From: CAIWHR01 sp963823215
GTDB lineage: Bacteria > Pseudomonadota > Gammaproteobacteria > Burkholderiales > Casimicrobiaceae
Length of the DNA stretch: 64,000 bases
Assembly (NCBI GenBank): GCA_963823215.1
Contig: CAWGKT010000001.1
Span: forward strand, 248,001-312,000
Direction of reading: 5' to 3'
A program made the position numbers and the translations under genes. The notes beneath the pieces were generated by a model. The model worked only from the letters and a program-made list of their open reading frames with translations, was not told the DNA's origin and ran no database searches. Shown piece after piece: positions 9,630 to 18,452 of this stretch. How positions within the stretch are numbered: position 1 is the first letter of the stretch; every line of letters begins with the position of its first letter.

Positions 9630-10406
9630 TCAGCGGATGATGCCGCGGCCGGGCACGGCGAGGAAATCGACCAGTTCGGCCAACGCCGGCACCGCCTCGG
9701 AGGCGGTGACCAGCGTGGCCCTGGCATCGTCGACATCGCGCCCTTCCCGGTAGAGCGTCTTGTAGGCGCGGCGAACCGCGAGGATCTCCACGGCCGTGAA
9801 CCCGCGGCGGCGCAGGCCCTCGGTATTGATGCCGCGGGGCGTTGCCGGATAACCGGACGCGGTGACGAACGGCGGCACGTCCTGCAGGATGATCGCGCCG
9901 GCGGCGATCATGGAGTGCGCGCCGACCCGGCAGAACTGATGGACTCCCGAGTACGCCCCCATCACGACCCAGTCGCCGATGTGGACGTGGCCCGCGAGCT
10001 GCGCATTGTTCGAGAATACCGTCCAGTTGCCGACGACACAGTCGTGCGCGACGTGGGTGTAGGCGAGGAAAAGATTGCCGTTGCCGATCAGAGTGTCGCC
10101 GCGGTCCTGGACAGTGCCGGCGTTGACGGTCATGAATTCCCGGAAGACATTGTCGTCGCCGATGGTCGTCGTGGTCGGCTCGCCGGCGTACTTGCGGTCC
10201 TGCGGGATGTCGCCAATGGACGTGAACTGGAACAGGTGGTTGCGCGCGCCGAGGCTCGTGCGCCCGGTGAGTACGACGTGCGGCCCGATCACCGTAGCCG
10301 CGCCGACCTTCACATGCGGCCCGATGATCGAATAGGCACCCACGGCGACGTCGGCGGCAAGCTCGGCCTTCGGGTCGACCAGCGCCGTCGCGTGGATCCG
10401 CGGCAT
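9630..10406 (-). CDS. lpxA: UDP-N-acetylglucosamine O-acyltransferase
   Basis: 258 residues. It catalyses the first step of lipid A synthesis, transferring a hydroxyacyl chain from ACP to UDP-GlcNAc. Hexapeptide repeats of the left-handed beta-helix fill the first two thirds, and the THVAHDC segment contains the catalytic histidine. The C-terminal third is the helical domain typical of LpxA. It starts 4 bp after the fabZ stop, so translation is probably coupled. Confidence 0.96.
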   Translation of the reverse strand: MPRIHATALVDPKAELAADVAVGAYSIIGPHVKVGAATVIGPHVVLTGRTSLGARNHLFQFTSIGDIPQDRKYAGEPTTTTIGDDNVFREFMTVNAGTVQDRGDTLIGNGNLFLAYTHVAHDCVVGNWTVFSNNAQLAGHVHIGDWVVMGAYSGVHQFCRVGAHSMIAAGAIILQDVPPFVTASGYPATPRGINTEGLRRRGFTAVEILAVRRAYKTLYREGRDVDDARATLVTASEAVPALAELVDFLAVPGRGIIR

Positions 10407-10410
10407 CGAG

Positions 10411-10896
10411 TCAGTCGCCCTTGGCGCTGGCGTCGGCGTCCGGCATGCGCATCGCGGCCATCAGGTTGGCCTCGGCGACAATTTCGCCGTCGACCTTCGC
10501 CCGCACCGCGAACTTGCCGATACCGCGCACCATCCGGTGCACCTCGGACTCCAGCACCAGCTGGTCGCCCGGTCGAACCTGGCGCCGGAAGCGCGCACTG
10601 TCGATGCCGGCGAAGAGGATGAGCGTGCCGTCACCGGGCGTGCGGCGCGACATCTTCCACGCCAGGATCGACGCGAGCTGCGCGAGCGCCTCGATCACGA
10701 GCACGGCGGGCATCACGGGATAGCCCGGGAAATGCCCGACGAAAAAGGGCTCGTTCATCGTCACGTTCTTGATGCCGCGTATGGACTTGTCGGTCTCGAG
10801 CGACGTGACGCGGTCGACCAGCAGGAACGGATACCGGTGCGGCAGGTACCGCATGATCTCGCCGATGTCCATGCTGCCGTCGTTCACTGCATTCAT
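10411..10896 (-). CDS. fabZ: 3-hydroxyacyl-ACP dehydratase
   Basis: 161 residues. It dehydrates 3-hydroxyacyl-ACP in fatty acid elongation and shares the hydroxyacyl-ACP pool with LpxA and LpxD. The hot-dog-fold signature HFPGYPVMPAVLVIEALAQ contains the catalytic histidine and glutamate. The start ATG overlaps the lpxD stop by 4 bp (ATGA). An open frame continues upstream inside lpxD, but family alignment begins at this ATG. Confidence 0.95.
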   Translation of the reverse strand: MNAVNDGSMDIGEIMRYLPHRYPFLLVDRVTSLETDKSIRGIKNVTMNEPFFVGHFPGYPVMPAVLVIEALAQLASILAWKMSRRTPGDGTLILFAGIDSARFRRQVRPGDQLVLESEVHRMVRGIGKFAVRAKVDGEIVAEANLMAAMRMPDADASAKGD

Positions 10897-11951
10897 GGCT
10901 CCCCCTTCGTCTCGTCGGGCGCGTCTTCCGCTGCCCCGCCTCCGCCCTCCTCCAGACGGCGCACGCGCTGCGCCAGTTCCGGGAGCCGCTGCACGATGAA
11001 TTGGCGGCGCCGCCATTGGTCATGGGGAAGCGCGAGAAAGACGGCGCTCGCGTAGGTCCCGGGCACCGAGATCGAACCGTGAACATTCGCGGTGCCCGCG
11101 ATGTTGACGTTGTCGCAGATCTCGATGTGCCCGTTGATGTTCGCCCGTGCGCCGATCTTGCAGTTCCGGCCGATCCGCGTGCTTCCGGCGACACCGGCGC
11201 AACCGGCCATGGCCGTGTGCGCGCCGATGCGGCAGTTGTGGCCCACCTGGATCAGGTTGTCGAGCTTGACGTCGTCCTCGATCACCGTGTCGTCGATCGC
11301 ACCGCGGTCGATGGTCGTGTTGGCGCCGATCTCCACGTCGGCGCCAAGCACGACGCGGCCGAGTTGCGGGATCTTGACCCAGCGCCCGTTCTCTTCGGCC
11401 ATGCCGAAGCCGTCGGCGCCGATCACGGCTCCCGAATGCAGGATGCTGCGCGGGCCCACGACACAGCGCTCGTAGATCGTCACGTTGGCGTGCAGGATGA
11501 CGTCGTCACCGATCGACGCGCCGGCGCCCACGAAGCTGCCGGCGCCGACCCGCGCGCGCTCGCCGATTACTGCCATGGCGCCGATAACCGCATGGGGACC
11601 GATGGCCGCGCTCGGCGCAACCATCGCGCCAGGCTCGATGACCGCGGAGGGATGCACTCCGGCGACGACGGCAGGCGATGGGTGAAGGATGGCGGCCACC
11701 TTCGCGTAGCTCGCATACGGGTTGCGATCCAGGAGCTTCGGCAATGTCGTCGCGCCCGCCATCGCCGGTGTGACGATCACGGCGGATGCACGGGTTCCTG
11801 CCAGCTGCTCGCGGTACCTGCGGTTGGCGAGAAACACGATGGCGCCGGGTCCGGCGGACTCGAGCGTGGCCACGTGCGAGACCTGCACCGCCCCATCGCC
11901 GTCGAGCGTGGCCCCGACACGCAAGGCGAGGTCGGCGAGTGTGATCGGCAC
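10893..11951 (-). CDS. lpxD: UDP-3-O-acylglucosamine N-acyltransferase
   Basis: 352 residues. It adds the second hydroxyacyl chain to the glucosamine nitrogen in lipid A synthesis. It has an N-terminal uridine-binding domain (VSHVATLESAGPGAIVFLAN) followed by many hexapeptide repeats and the IQVGHNCRIG segment that holds the catalytic histidine region. It lies between skp (59 bp upstream) and fabZ (4-bp overlap). Confidence 0.96.
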   Translation of the reverse strand: MPITLADLALRVGATLDGDGAVQVSHVATLESAGPGAIVFLANRRYREQLAGTRASAVIVTPAMAGATTLPKLLDRNPYASYAKVAAILHPSPAVVAGVHPSAVIEPGAMVAPSAAIGPHAVIGAMAVIGERARVGAGSFVGAGASIGDDVILHANVTIYERCVVGPRSILHSGAVIGADGFGMAEENGRWVKIPQLGRVVLGADVEIGANTTIDRGAIDDTVIEDDVKLDNLIQVGHNCRIGAHTAMAGCAGVAGSTRIGRNCKIGARANINGHIEICDNVNIAGTANVHGSISVPGTYASAVFLALPHDQWRRRQFIVQRLPELAQRVRRLEEGGGGAAEDAPDETKGEP

Positions 11952-12010
11952 GGACCGGACGATATCGAGGGTTGCCGGCGGCGGCGTGCCCGCGTGGCGG
12001 TCGGTCGCCG

Positions 12011-12532
12011 CTACTTGTCGGCGAGCGCCTTCACCACCTTTTCGGTGATGTCGATCTTCTGGCTGGCGAAGACCACGGGGTCCTGCAGGATCAGGTCGAA
12101 TTTCTCGGCCTCGGCGATCTGCTGGATGACTTTGTTGGCGCGCTCCTGGACGCTCGCCAGCTCATCGTTGCGCCGCAGATTGAGGTCTTCGCGAAACTCG
12201 CGCTGGGAACGCTGCAGATCGCGCGACAGATTGGCCAGATCCCGTTCCTTGTTGCGGCGCTCGGCCTCGGACATCGTGACACCGTCCTTCTCGAGCGCTG
12301 CCTGCAGATCCCGCACCTGCTTGTTCAGCTTCTGGATGTCGGCATCACGGGCCGCGAACTCCTTCTCGAGCTTCTGCTGCGCGCGCTTGGCCGGCGCGGC
12401 CTCGCGAAACAGGCGTTCGGTGTTGACAAAGCCGATCTTGTAGTCGGCGGCGGCCGCGGCGCCCGCGCCGAGCCAGATCAGGAAGGCTCCGCCGAGAACG
12501 GCGCGGCCAATGCGATGGATGCTGCGATTCAA
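12011..12532 (-). CDS. skp: Periplasmic chaperone Skp/OmpH
   Basis: 173 residues. It is a periplasmic holdase that carries unfolded outer-membrane proteins to the BAM complex. It has a signal peptide (RIGRAVLGGAFLIWLGAGAAAAA) and then the OmpH fold, which starts YKIGFVNTERLF and has long charged coiled-coil arms. The start appears to be TTG at 12532: no ATG lies between the bamA stop and the signal peptide, and GGAG lies 6 nt upstream of the TTG. It directly follows bamA (23-bp gap). Confidence 0.9.
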   Translation of the reverse strand: MNRSIHRIGRAVLGGAFLIWLGAGAAAAADYKIGFVNTERLFREAAPAKRAQQKLEKEFAARDADIQKLNKQVRDLQAALEKDGVTMSEAERRNKERDLANLSRDLQRSQREFREDLNLRRNDELASVQERANKVIQQIAEAEKFDLILQDPVVFASQKIDITEKVVKALADK

Positions 12533-12555
12533 TGGGTTCTCCTGCACAAACGTTC

Positions 12556-14922
12556 TCAGAATACGGAACCGACCTGAAACTGGAAATTCTGGATCAGGTC
12601 GCCGCGCCGTTCCTTGAAGGGTATGCCGTAGCTGAACTTCAACGGTCCCACCGGCGAGTTCCACGCGAGTCCCATACCGTAAGAGTACCGGAATTTCTCG
12701 GACTCCTTTTGCAGCGACTTGTAGGTGGCACAGAGTTCGGGCGTATCGTCACAGGCAATGGTCAGACCCGAGATCTGTCCGGCATCCACGAATACGCTCC
12801 CGCGCACGGACTTGTCCCCCTTCAGGATCGGATAGAACAGCTCCGCGTTGCCGACGATCTTGCGCTTCCCTCCCAGCGTGTTCCCGTAGATGTCGCGCGG
12901 GCCCAGGGACGCCGTTTCGTAACCGCGAACCGAGCCTACGCCGCCGGCGTAGAACACCTTGTAGAATGGCAGCGACTTGCCGTTGTAGCCATCAGCGTAG
13001 CCGACCTCGCCGCGCAGCATCAGTACGAAATCGCCGTAAACCGGCGAAAACCACTGCGCCAGGTAATTCGCCTTGTAGTAGGAAAGGTCCGCAATGGGCG
13101 TCCCCACTTCGACCCCCGCCACCTGCAGCATCCCGCGTGAAGGATAGAGGATGTCGTCGCGCGTGTCACGCGCCCAGCCGAGGCTGACGATGAAGCTGTT
13201 GGGGCTGTCGCCGAATTCGTTGACGTACCGGATGTAGGAAGGCGGGCTGGTATCGAAAAGCGTCAGGTCCGTGTGCTCGAAGCGGAAACCGAGGTTGATG
13301 GTGTCGGTCTCCGAGATCGGGATACCGTAACTGACCGCTCCGCCCCACGTGGACGATTCGTAAGGCGCGACCGACAAGTTGGACGACGGGTCCAAGTTCC
13401 GCTGATAGACCTCCAGGGTGCGCGAAACGCCATCGACGGTCCAGTAGGGCTGGACGAATGTCACCGCGATGGTCCTGTTCACGGAGCTCGTGTTGATCCC
13501 CGCCGTCAGCGCATTGCCGCTGCCGAAGATGTTCTGCTGCGACACCGACGCATTGAACACCAGCTTGTCGGAGCTGGAGTAGCCGATCCCGGCGAGCAGA
13601 TTGCCCGTGGCCTTCTCGGTGACCGTCACCTCGACGTCCGCCTGGTCCGTGGTACCGGTGACGGGGGGCGTCTCGATGTTGACATCGTCGAAAAAGCCGA
13701 GCCGCTTGATGCGCACCTTGGAGCGCTCGATCCGCGCGCCGTCGTACCACGCGCTCTCCAGCTGGCGCATCTCGCGGCGGATCACTTCGTCGCGCGTGCG
13801 CACGTTGCCGCTGATGTTGATCTTGCGGATGTAAACGCGCCGCCCCGGATCGAGGAAGATCGTGAACGCCGCCTGCCGCTTCTCGCGATCGATTTCGGGG
13901 ATCGCGTTGACGTTGGCGAAGGCATAGCCTTCCGTGCCCAGCCGGTCACTGATCGCCTTCACGCTTCCCTGCAGGCGCTCGCGCGAGAACACCTCGCCCA
14001 CCCGCATCTGCACGAGCTGGGTGAGCTCGGACGCCGGCACCAGCAGGTCGCCGGCGAGACGGATTTCGGACACGGTGTAGCGCGGGCCCTCGGTGATATT
14101 GACCGTGATGTAGATGTCTTCCTTGTCAGGCGTAATCGAGACCTGCGTCGAGTCGACGTTGAATTCGAGATAGCCCCGGTTCTGGTAGAAGCTCTTCAGC
14201 GCCTCGAGGTCGGCTGACAGTTTCTGCTTCGAATACTGGTCGTTCTTCGTGTACCACGTCATCCAGCCCGGCGTGGTGAGCGTCATCAGGCCGAGGAGTT
14301 CGCTCTCGCTGTACGCGCTCTCGCCGATGATGTTGATCCGCGCGATCTTCGCGGCGTCGCCTTCCTCGACGGCGATGTTGATGGCGACGCGGTTGCGCTC
14401 CTGCGGGGTGACGGTCACGGTAACCTTCGCGGCATACCGGCCGCGCGTCAGGTATTGGCGCTTCATCTCCTGTTCGGCGCGATCGAGGGCCGAGCGGTCG
14501 AAGATGCGCGCCTCGGCGAGACCGATGTCCTTCAGCGCCTTCTTCAGCGTGTCGGTGTCGAATTCCTTGTTGCCGGAGATGTCGACCTTGCTGATCGTGG
14601 GCCGCTCCTGGACAACGACGAGGAGCACGCCATCCTGCACTTCGAGCCGGACGTCGCGAAAGAAGCCGGTCGCGAAGAGCGCCTTGACCGCGGCCGCAAC
14701 CTTTTCGTCGTCGATCGTCTCGCCCACCTTGATCGGCAGGTACGAAAAGACCGTGCCCGCCTCGGTCCGCTGCACGCCCTCGACGCGGATGTCCTTGACC
14801 ACGAAGGGGGCGATGGCCAGCGCCAGATCCGCGCCCAACGCGAGCGCGAGCGCGAGCAGCGCGGCGCCGGCACGGCGTGCCGACTCCGCCAACGTTGCGC
14901 TAGAACAGTCGGGAGAGGTCAT
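12556..14922 (-). CDS. bamA: Outer-membrane protein assembly factor BamA
   Basis: 788 residues, standard length. It is the core of the BAM complex, inserting beta-barrels into the outer membrane. It has a signal peptide, then five POTRA domains starting VKDIRVEGVQRTEAGTVF, then a 16-strand barrel. The conserved barrel motif VRGYE is present (GGVGSVRGYETASLGPRD) and the protein ends in phenylalanine, as outer-membrane barrels do. Its start overlaps the rseP end by 23 bp. The next ATG would cut into POTRA1, so the long start is preferred. Confidence 0.96.
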   Translation of the reverse strand: MTSPDCSSATLAESARRAGAALLALALALGADLALAIAPFVVKDIRVEGVQRTEAGTVFSYLPIKVGETIDDEKVAAAVKALFATGFFRDVRLEVQDGVLLVVVQERPTISKVDISGNKEFDTDTLKKALKDIGLAEARIFDRSALDRAEQEMKRQYLTRGRYAAKVTVTVTPQERNRVAINIAVEEGDAAKIARINIIGESAYSESELLGLMTLTTPGWMTWYTKNDQYSKQKLSADLEALKSFYQNRGYLEFNVDSTQVSITPDKEDIYITVNITEGPRYTVSEIRLAGDLLVPASELTQLVQMRVGEVFSRERLQGSVKAISDRLGTEGYAFANVNAIPEIDREKRQAAFTIFLDPGRRVYIRKINISGNVRTRDEVIRREMRQLESAWYDGARIERSKVRIKRLGFFDDVNIETPPVTGTTDQADVEVTVTEKATGNLLAGIGYSSSDKLVFNASVSQQNIFGSGNALTAGINTSSVNRTIAVTFVQPYWTVDGVSRTLEVYQRNLDPSSNLSVAPYESSTWGGAVSYGIPISETDTINLGFRFEHTDLTLFDTSPPSYIRYVNEFGDSPNSFIVSLGWARDTRDDILYPSRGMLQVAGVEVGTPIADLSYYKANYLAQWFSPVYGDFVLMLRGEVGYADGYNGKSLPFYKVFYAGGVGSVRGYETASLGPRDIYGNTLGGKRKIVGNAELFYPILKGDKSVRGSVFVDAGQISGLTIACDDTPELCATYKSLQKESEKFRYSYGMGLAWNSPVGPLKFSYGIPFKERRGDLIQNFQFQVGSVF

Positions 14923-16249
14923 TGAAAAGCGCCAGCGCCATCAACACCGCCAGCATGGCCATGCCGATGCGTTGACCGACCTCGAAGGCACGGTCGGAGA
15001 CGGGACTACCCTTGATGATCTCGGCGAAATAATACAGCAAATGCCCACCGTCCAACAGCGGCACCGGCAGTAGATTCAGCACGCCGAGGCTGATGCTGAT
15101 CAACGCGAGATAGCCGACGAAAACCAGCGTTCCCGCCTGCGCCGACTGACCGGCGAAATCGGCCATGGTGATCGGGCCGCTGATGTTCTTGAGGGAAGCG
15201 TCGCCGACCAGAATGCGCCCGAGCATGCGCACGGTAAACACGGCAAGCTCCCACGTCTTGCGCGCGCCCTGGACCAGCGCTTCGACCACGCCATAGCGAA
15301 CCGTGACCGCAAGGCGCTCGGCAATCACCGGATCGACCTTGAGGCGGATGCCGGCAATCCCGACCTTGTGCCCCGCTTGTTCGGCGACTTCGGTGACGAG
15401 GGTCATGTCGCGCGGCGAGCCATCGCGGCCGATCCGGAAGGTCACTGCCGCGCCCGGTTTCGCGTTGGTGCGCGCAGCGACCTCGGCCGGCGAGCGGACA
15501 GGCTCACCGTCGATGGCGAGGATGAGATCTCCCTTGCGCAGCCCCGCGCGCGCGGCGGGTTTGTCGGGGAGCACTTCGTCGATGAGCGGTGCGCCGAGGT
15601 CGGTGCGAAGCCCCAGCGCGGGCATGAAATTGCCCTCCCAGTCGGCTCCCGCAAGCGAGGTCAGCACCACGATGCGCTGCAGTCGCGCCCCGTCGGGCCG
15701 CTCGACGTCGATCGTTATGTCGCGCGCGCCGGATGCCCGCAGCAGGTGCCAGCGCAGGTCCTGCCAGCTGCGGACCGACGCGCCGTCGGCGGCAACGACG
15801 AGGTCGCCATCGCGAATGCCCGCCGCCGCCGCAGGCGTGTTCGGCGGCGGCGTGGCGAGCAGCGCGCGTTGCGCGGGAATGCCCGCCATGTAGGTGCCGG
15901 CAAAGAGCAGCACGGCGAGCAGCAGGTTCGCGATGGGGCCGGCGGCGACGATCGCTATTCTTTTCCAGACGCATTGCCGATTGAATGCGCGCGCGAGGTC
16001 GCTCGCGGGGACCGTGCCTTCCCGCTCATCCACCATTTTCACGTAGCCGCCAAGCGGGATCGCCGACAGGGCCCATTCCGTACGATCGGGGCCGAATCGG
16101 CGCGACCAAACGATGCGCCCGAAGCCGACCGAAAACCGCAGCACCTTGACCCGGCACCAGCGCGCCACCCAGTAATGCCCGAGCTCGTGGAACACGACGA
16201 GCACGCCCAGCACCACCATGAACGCGAGCACCTTGGTCACGGCATCCAT
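14900..16249 (-). CDS. rseP: Site-2 intramembrane metalloprotease RseP
   Basis: 449 residues. RseP cuts anti-sigma factor RseA within the membrane in the sigma-E envelope stress response and also clears signal peptides. The zinc motif HELGH is at 21-25 in the first membrane helix and the LDGGH motif is in the last catalytic helix (LNLLPVPLLDGGH). Two PDZ domains lie between them. The start ATG overlaps the dxr stop by one base (TGATG). Upstream in-frame codons are low-complexity sequence within dxr. Confidence 0.95.
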   Translation of the reverse strand: MDAVTKVLAFMVVLGVLVVFHELGHYWVARWCRVKVLRFSVGFGRIVWSRRFGPDRTEWALSAIPLGGYVKMVDEREGTVPASDLARAFNRQCVWKRIAIVAAGPIANLLLAVLLFAGTYMAGIPAQRALLATPPPNTPAAAAGIRDGDLVVAADGASVRSWQDLRWHLLRASGARDITIDVERPDGARLQRIVVLTSLAGADWEGNFMPALGLRTDLGAPLIDEVLPDKPAARAGLRKGDLILAIDGEPVRSPAEVAARTNAKPGAAVTFRIGRDGSPRDMTLVTEVAEQAGHKVGIAGIRLKVDPVIAERLAVTVRYGVVEALVQGARKTWELAVFTVRMLGRILVGDASLKNISGPITMADFAGQSAQAGTLVFVGYLALISISLGVLNLLPVPLLDGGHLLYYFAEIIKGSPVSDRAFEVGQRIGMAMLAVLMALALFNDLSRLF

Positions 16250-17439
16250 CAGGCAGCCTCGGGCAGCTTGAGCCACGCCCGCGCGACGGCGCGCGCTTCG
16301 CTGTCGGCAGCCAGCGCGTCTTCGAGCGCATGCACCGGCCGTGCCGGAAGGCGCGCCAGAGCTTCGGCGCATGCGGACGCGATGTCGGTGAAGCGTATGC
16401 GCGCCGCGAGGAAGGCGGCGACCGCAACTTCGTTCGCGGCATTGAGGACTGCCGGCGCGGTTCCGCCAGCGCGAAGCGCGTCGGCCGCGAGCCCGATGCA
16501 GGGAAAACGCTCGTGGTCCGGGGACTCGAACGTGAGCGCGCCCTGCCGCACGAGCTCGAGCGCCGGCACCCCGGCGTCCACCCGGTCGGGAAACGCGAGC
16601 GCCTGGGCGATCGGTGTGCGCATGTCCGGATGGCCAAGCTGGGCGAGCATCGACCCGTCAACGTACTCGACCAGCGAATGGATGACGCTCTCAGGGTGCA
16701 CGACGATCTCGATCCGCTCCGGCGGCAGGCCGAACAGCCAATGCGCTTCGATCATTTCGAGACCCTTGTTCATCATGGTGGCGGAGTCTACGCTGATCTT
16801 GCGCCCCATCACCCAATTCGGATGGGCACAGGCTTCGGCCGCGGTCACGCCATCGAGTTCCGCGACGGGCCGCGTCCGGAACGGCCCGCCCGACGCAGTG
16901 AGGAGAATCCTGCGCACGCCGGATTTCCCGGGGTTTCGCGCGTAGCCCGGCGGCAGGCACTGGAAAATCGCGTTGTGCTCGCTGTCGATGGGGAGCAGCG
17001 TCGCGCCGCCCCGCTCCGCCACCGCCATGAATACTGCGCCACCGATGACGAGCGCTTCCTTGTTGGCGAGCAGGATGCGCTTGCCGGCGCTGGCGGCGGC
17101 AAGCGTCGGCCGCAGGCCGGCCGCCCCGACGATCGCCGCCACGACCGTGTCCGCGTCGCTCCATGCCGCGGCTTCGACGATGCCCGCCTCCCCCCCGAGG
17201 ACCCGCGTCGGCAGCCCGGCACCCGTCAGCGCGCGGTCAAGGCGGCGCGCCGCCTCCGGATTGGAAAGCGCCGCGACATCGGGCCGGTGGCGCATGCAGA
17301 GCTGCGCGAGCTTCTCCCATTGGCCGTTGGCGGTGAGCGCCGCAACGCCAAACCGATCGGGATGGCGGGCGATGACGTCGAGCGTCGAGTCCCCGATCGA
17401 GCCGGTGGCACCCAGCAGGCTGATCCGGTGACGCGTCAT
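16249..17439 (-). CDS. dxr: 1-deoxy-D-xylulose 5-phosphate reductoisomerase
   Basis: 396 residues. It is the second step of the MEP isoprenoid pathway, turning DXP to MEP with NADPH. The NADPH-binding GATGSIGDSTLDVI is at 10-23. The metal and substrate segments VIGGAVFM, LLPIDSEHNAIFQ, LTASGGPFR and the MNKGLEMIEAHWLF signature are intact. It overlaps cdsA by 4 bp (ATGA) and rseP by 1 bp. It supplies precursor for UppS in the same operon and for the squalene genes at 43.8-46.9 kb. Confidence 0.96.
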   Translation of the reverse strand: MTRHRISLLGATGSIGDSTLDVIARHPDRFGVAALTANGQWEKLAQLCMRHRPDVAALSNPEAARRLDRALTGAGLPTRVLGGEAGIVEAAAWSDADTVVAAIVGAAGLRPTLAAASAGKRILLANKEALVIGGAVFMAVAERGGATLLPIDSEHNAIFQCLPPGYARNPGKSGVRRILLTASGGPFRTRPVAELDGVTAAEACAHPNWVMGRKISVDSATMMNKGLEMIEAHWLFGLPPERIEIVVHPESVIHSLVEYVDGSMLAQLGHPDMRTPIAQALAFPDRVDAGVPALELVRQGALTFESPDHERFPCIGLAADALRAGGTAPAVLNAANEVAVAAFLAARIRFTDIASACAEALARLPARPVHALEDALAADSEARAVARAWLKLPEAA

Positions 17440-18275
17440 CGCAGATACGCCAGCGCCAGCAGTGCCGCCGCCGGCATCGCCGCCAGCAGGGCGTCGATGC
17501 GATCCAGGATGCCACCGTGCCCCGGCAGCAGGCGTCCGCTGTCCTTCACGCCGGCCTGCCGCTTAAGCAACGATTCGCAGAGATCCCCCACGACGGATAG
17601 CGCCGCGAGCGCGAGTGCCAGCCCGATCCAGACGACGACGGCGCTCGGCGACACCATGCCTTGGAAACCGCCCTCGGCCGCCAGCGGGACGAGCGCGAGC
17701 GCGTAGATCGCGACTGCCGCGAGGCCGCCATAGACGCCTTCCCAGGTCTTGCCCGGACTCACTTCCGGGGCAAGCTTGCGCCGGCCGAAAGCACGACCTG
17801 CGAAGTACGCTGCCGTATCGGCGACCCAGACAATGGCCATCGCCGCAAGCACGAGCCAAGGCGAATGTGCGTGCATCTGGACGATCGCCACCCATGCCCC
17901 GATCAGGACGATCCAGCCCGCGACCGCCAGCAGCAGCGGCGAAGTCGGGCGCCATCGGTTGGCGACCCAGGGCACGGCGACCAGGAGCCAGAAGAGCGTC
18001 GCCAGGCCGCAAACGGCGAGCACGATGCCGTTCGGCCAGCCGACGGCAAAGCCGCAAAGCGGCGACAACAGCAGATTGACGCCGATCAGCAATGTGCCGG
18101 CGACGAACATCCACCAGGTGTGCCTGGGGTAGCCGGCGAGATCGGCCCATTCGGCCGCCGCGATCACGATCACGGCCAGCGTCACGGCGCCCCAGCCCCA
18201 CGGTGGCAGCAGGAACAGCGCCGCGAGCACGAGCGGCACGAGCACAACCGCGGTCAGGATACGCGTGGCGAGCAT
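17436..18275 (-). CDS. cdsA: Phosphatidate cytidylyltransferase
   Basis: 279 residues, multi-pass membrane enzyme. It makes CDP-diacylglycerol, the precursor of all major phospholipids. The C-terminal signature is clear: SPGKTWEGVYGG, then VGDLCESLLKRQAGVKDSGR and LPGHGGILDRIDAL. The start is the ATG at 18275 (MLATRILTAVVLVPL). The frame stays open upstream through the 78-bp repeat array, but that extension is repeat sequence and not part of the family. The gene lies 20 bp downstream of the repeat array. Confidence 0.94.
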   Translation of the reverse strand: MLATRILTAVVLVPLVLAALFLLPPWGWGAVTLAVIVIAAAEWADLAGYPRHTWWMFVAGTLLIGVNLLLSPLCGFAVGWPNGIVLAVCGLATLFWLLVAVPWVANRWRPTSPLLLAVAGWIVLIGAWVAIVQMHAHSPWLVLAAMAIVWVADTAAYFAGRAFGRRKLAPEVSPGKTWEGVYGGLAAVAIYALALVPLAAEGGFQGMVSPSAVVVWIGLALALAALSVVGDLCESLLKRQAGVKDSGRLLPGHGGILDRIDALLAAMPAAALLALAYLR

Positions 18276-18451
18276 CGCGACGGACGGCCGTTCTCGCGCC
18301 CGCCCGGCCGCCCGTAGGGCGCGATGCGCCCCCCCGGGGGGCAGCGAACAAAGTGAGCGTGGGGGCACAACATCCGCCCGCCCGGCCGCCCGTAGGGCGC
18401 GATGCGCCCCCCCGGGGGGCAGCGAACATGGTGAGCGTGGGGGTCGTTCAT
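18254..18451 (-). CDS. Possible 65-residue mini-ORF made of two 26-residue repeats
   Basis: Begins with ATG one base after the uppS stop (TAG T ATG), reads two 26-codon repeats (each containing PHAHxVRCPP and GRIAPYGRP), then 13 more codons, and stops inside cdsA in another frame. The same frame and arrangement occur at gspG/gspH. It may be translated by coupling to uppS, or the open frame may be a by-product of a palindromic DNA repeat. No known domain. Confidence 0.25.
   Translation of the reverse strand: MNDPHAHHVRCPPGGRIAPYGRPGGRMLCPHAHFVRCPPGGRIAPYGRPGGRENGRPSRCSPRVS
18296..18451 (-). repeat. Two tandem copies of a 78-bp repeat (locus 1, uppS/cdsA)
   Basis: Unit 1 spans 18374-18451 and unit 2 spans 18296-18373 on the minus strand. 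They differ at about 8 of 78 positions. Each contains CCCCCACGCTCAC, TTCGCTGCCCCCCGG and the small palindromes GGGCGC-ATC-GCGCCC and GCCC-TAC-GGGC, so the DNA or RNA can fold. The same unit occurs twice at 53959-54114 in plus orientation. It resembles a dispersed intergenic repeat family. Confidence 0.9.
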
Positions 18452-18452
18452 A

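Noticed and set aside
15368..17706. Long plus-strand frames opposite rseP and dxr
   Set aside because: Shadows of well-identified genes, with no start signals or domains.
17436..18368. Longer CdsA with an N-terminal extension reading through the repeat
   Set aside because: The extension is the 78-bp repeat sequence; CdsA similarity and the membrane helix begin at the ATG 18275.
18296..18451. CRISPR array
   Set aside because: Two adjacent direct repeats without unique spacers, and no cas genes.
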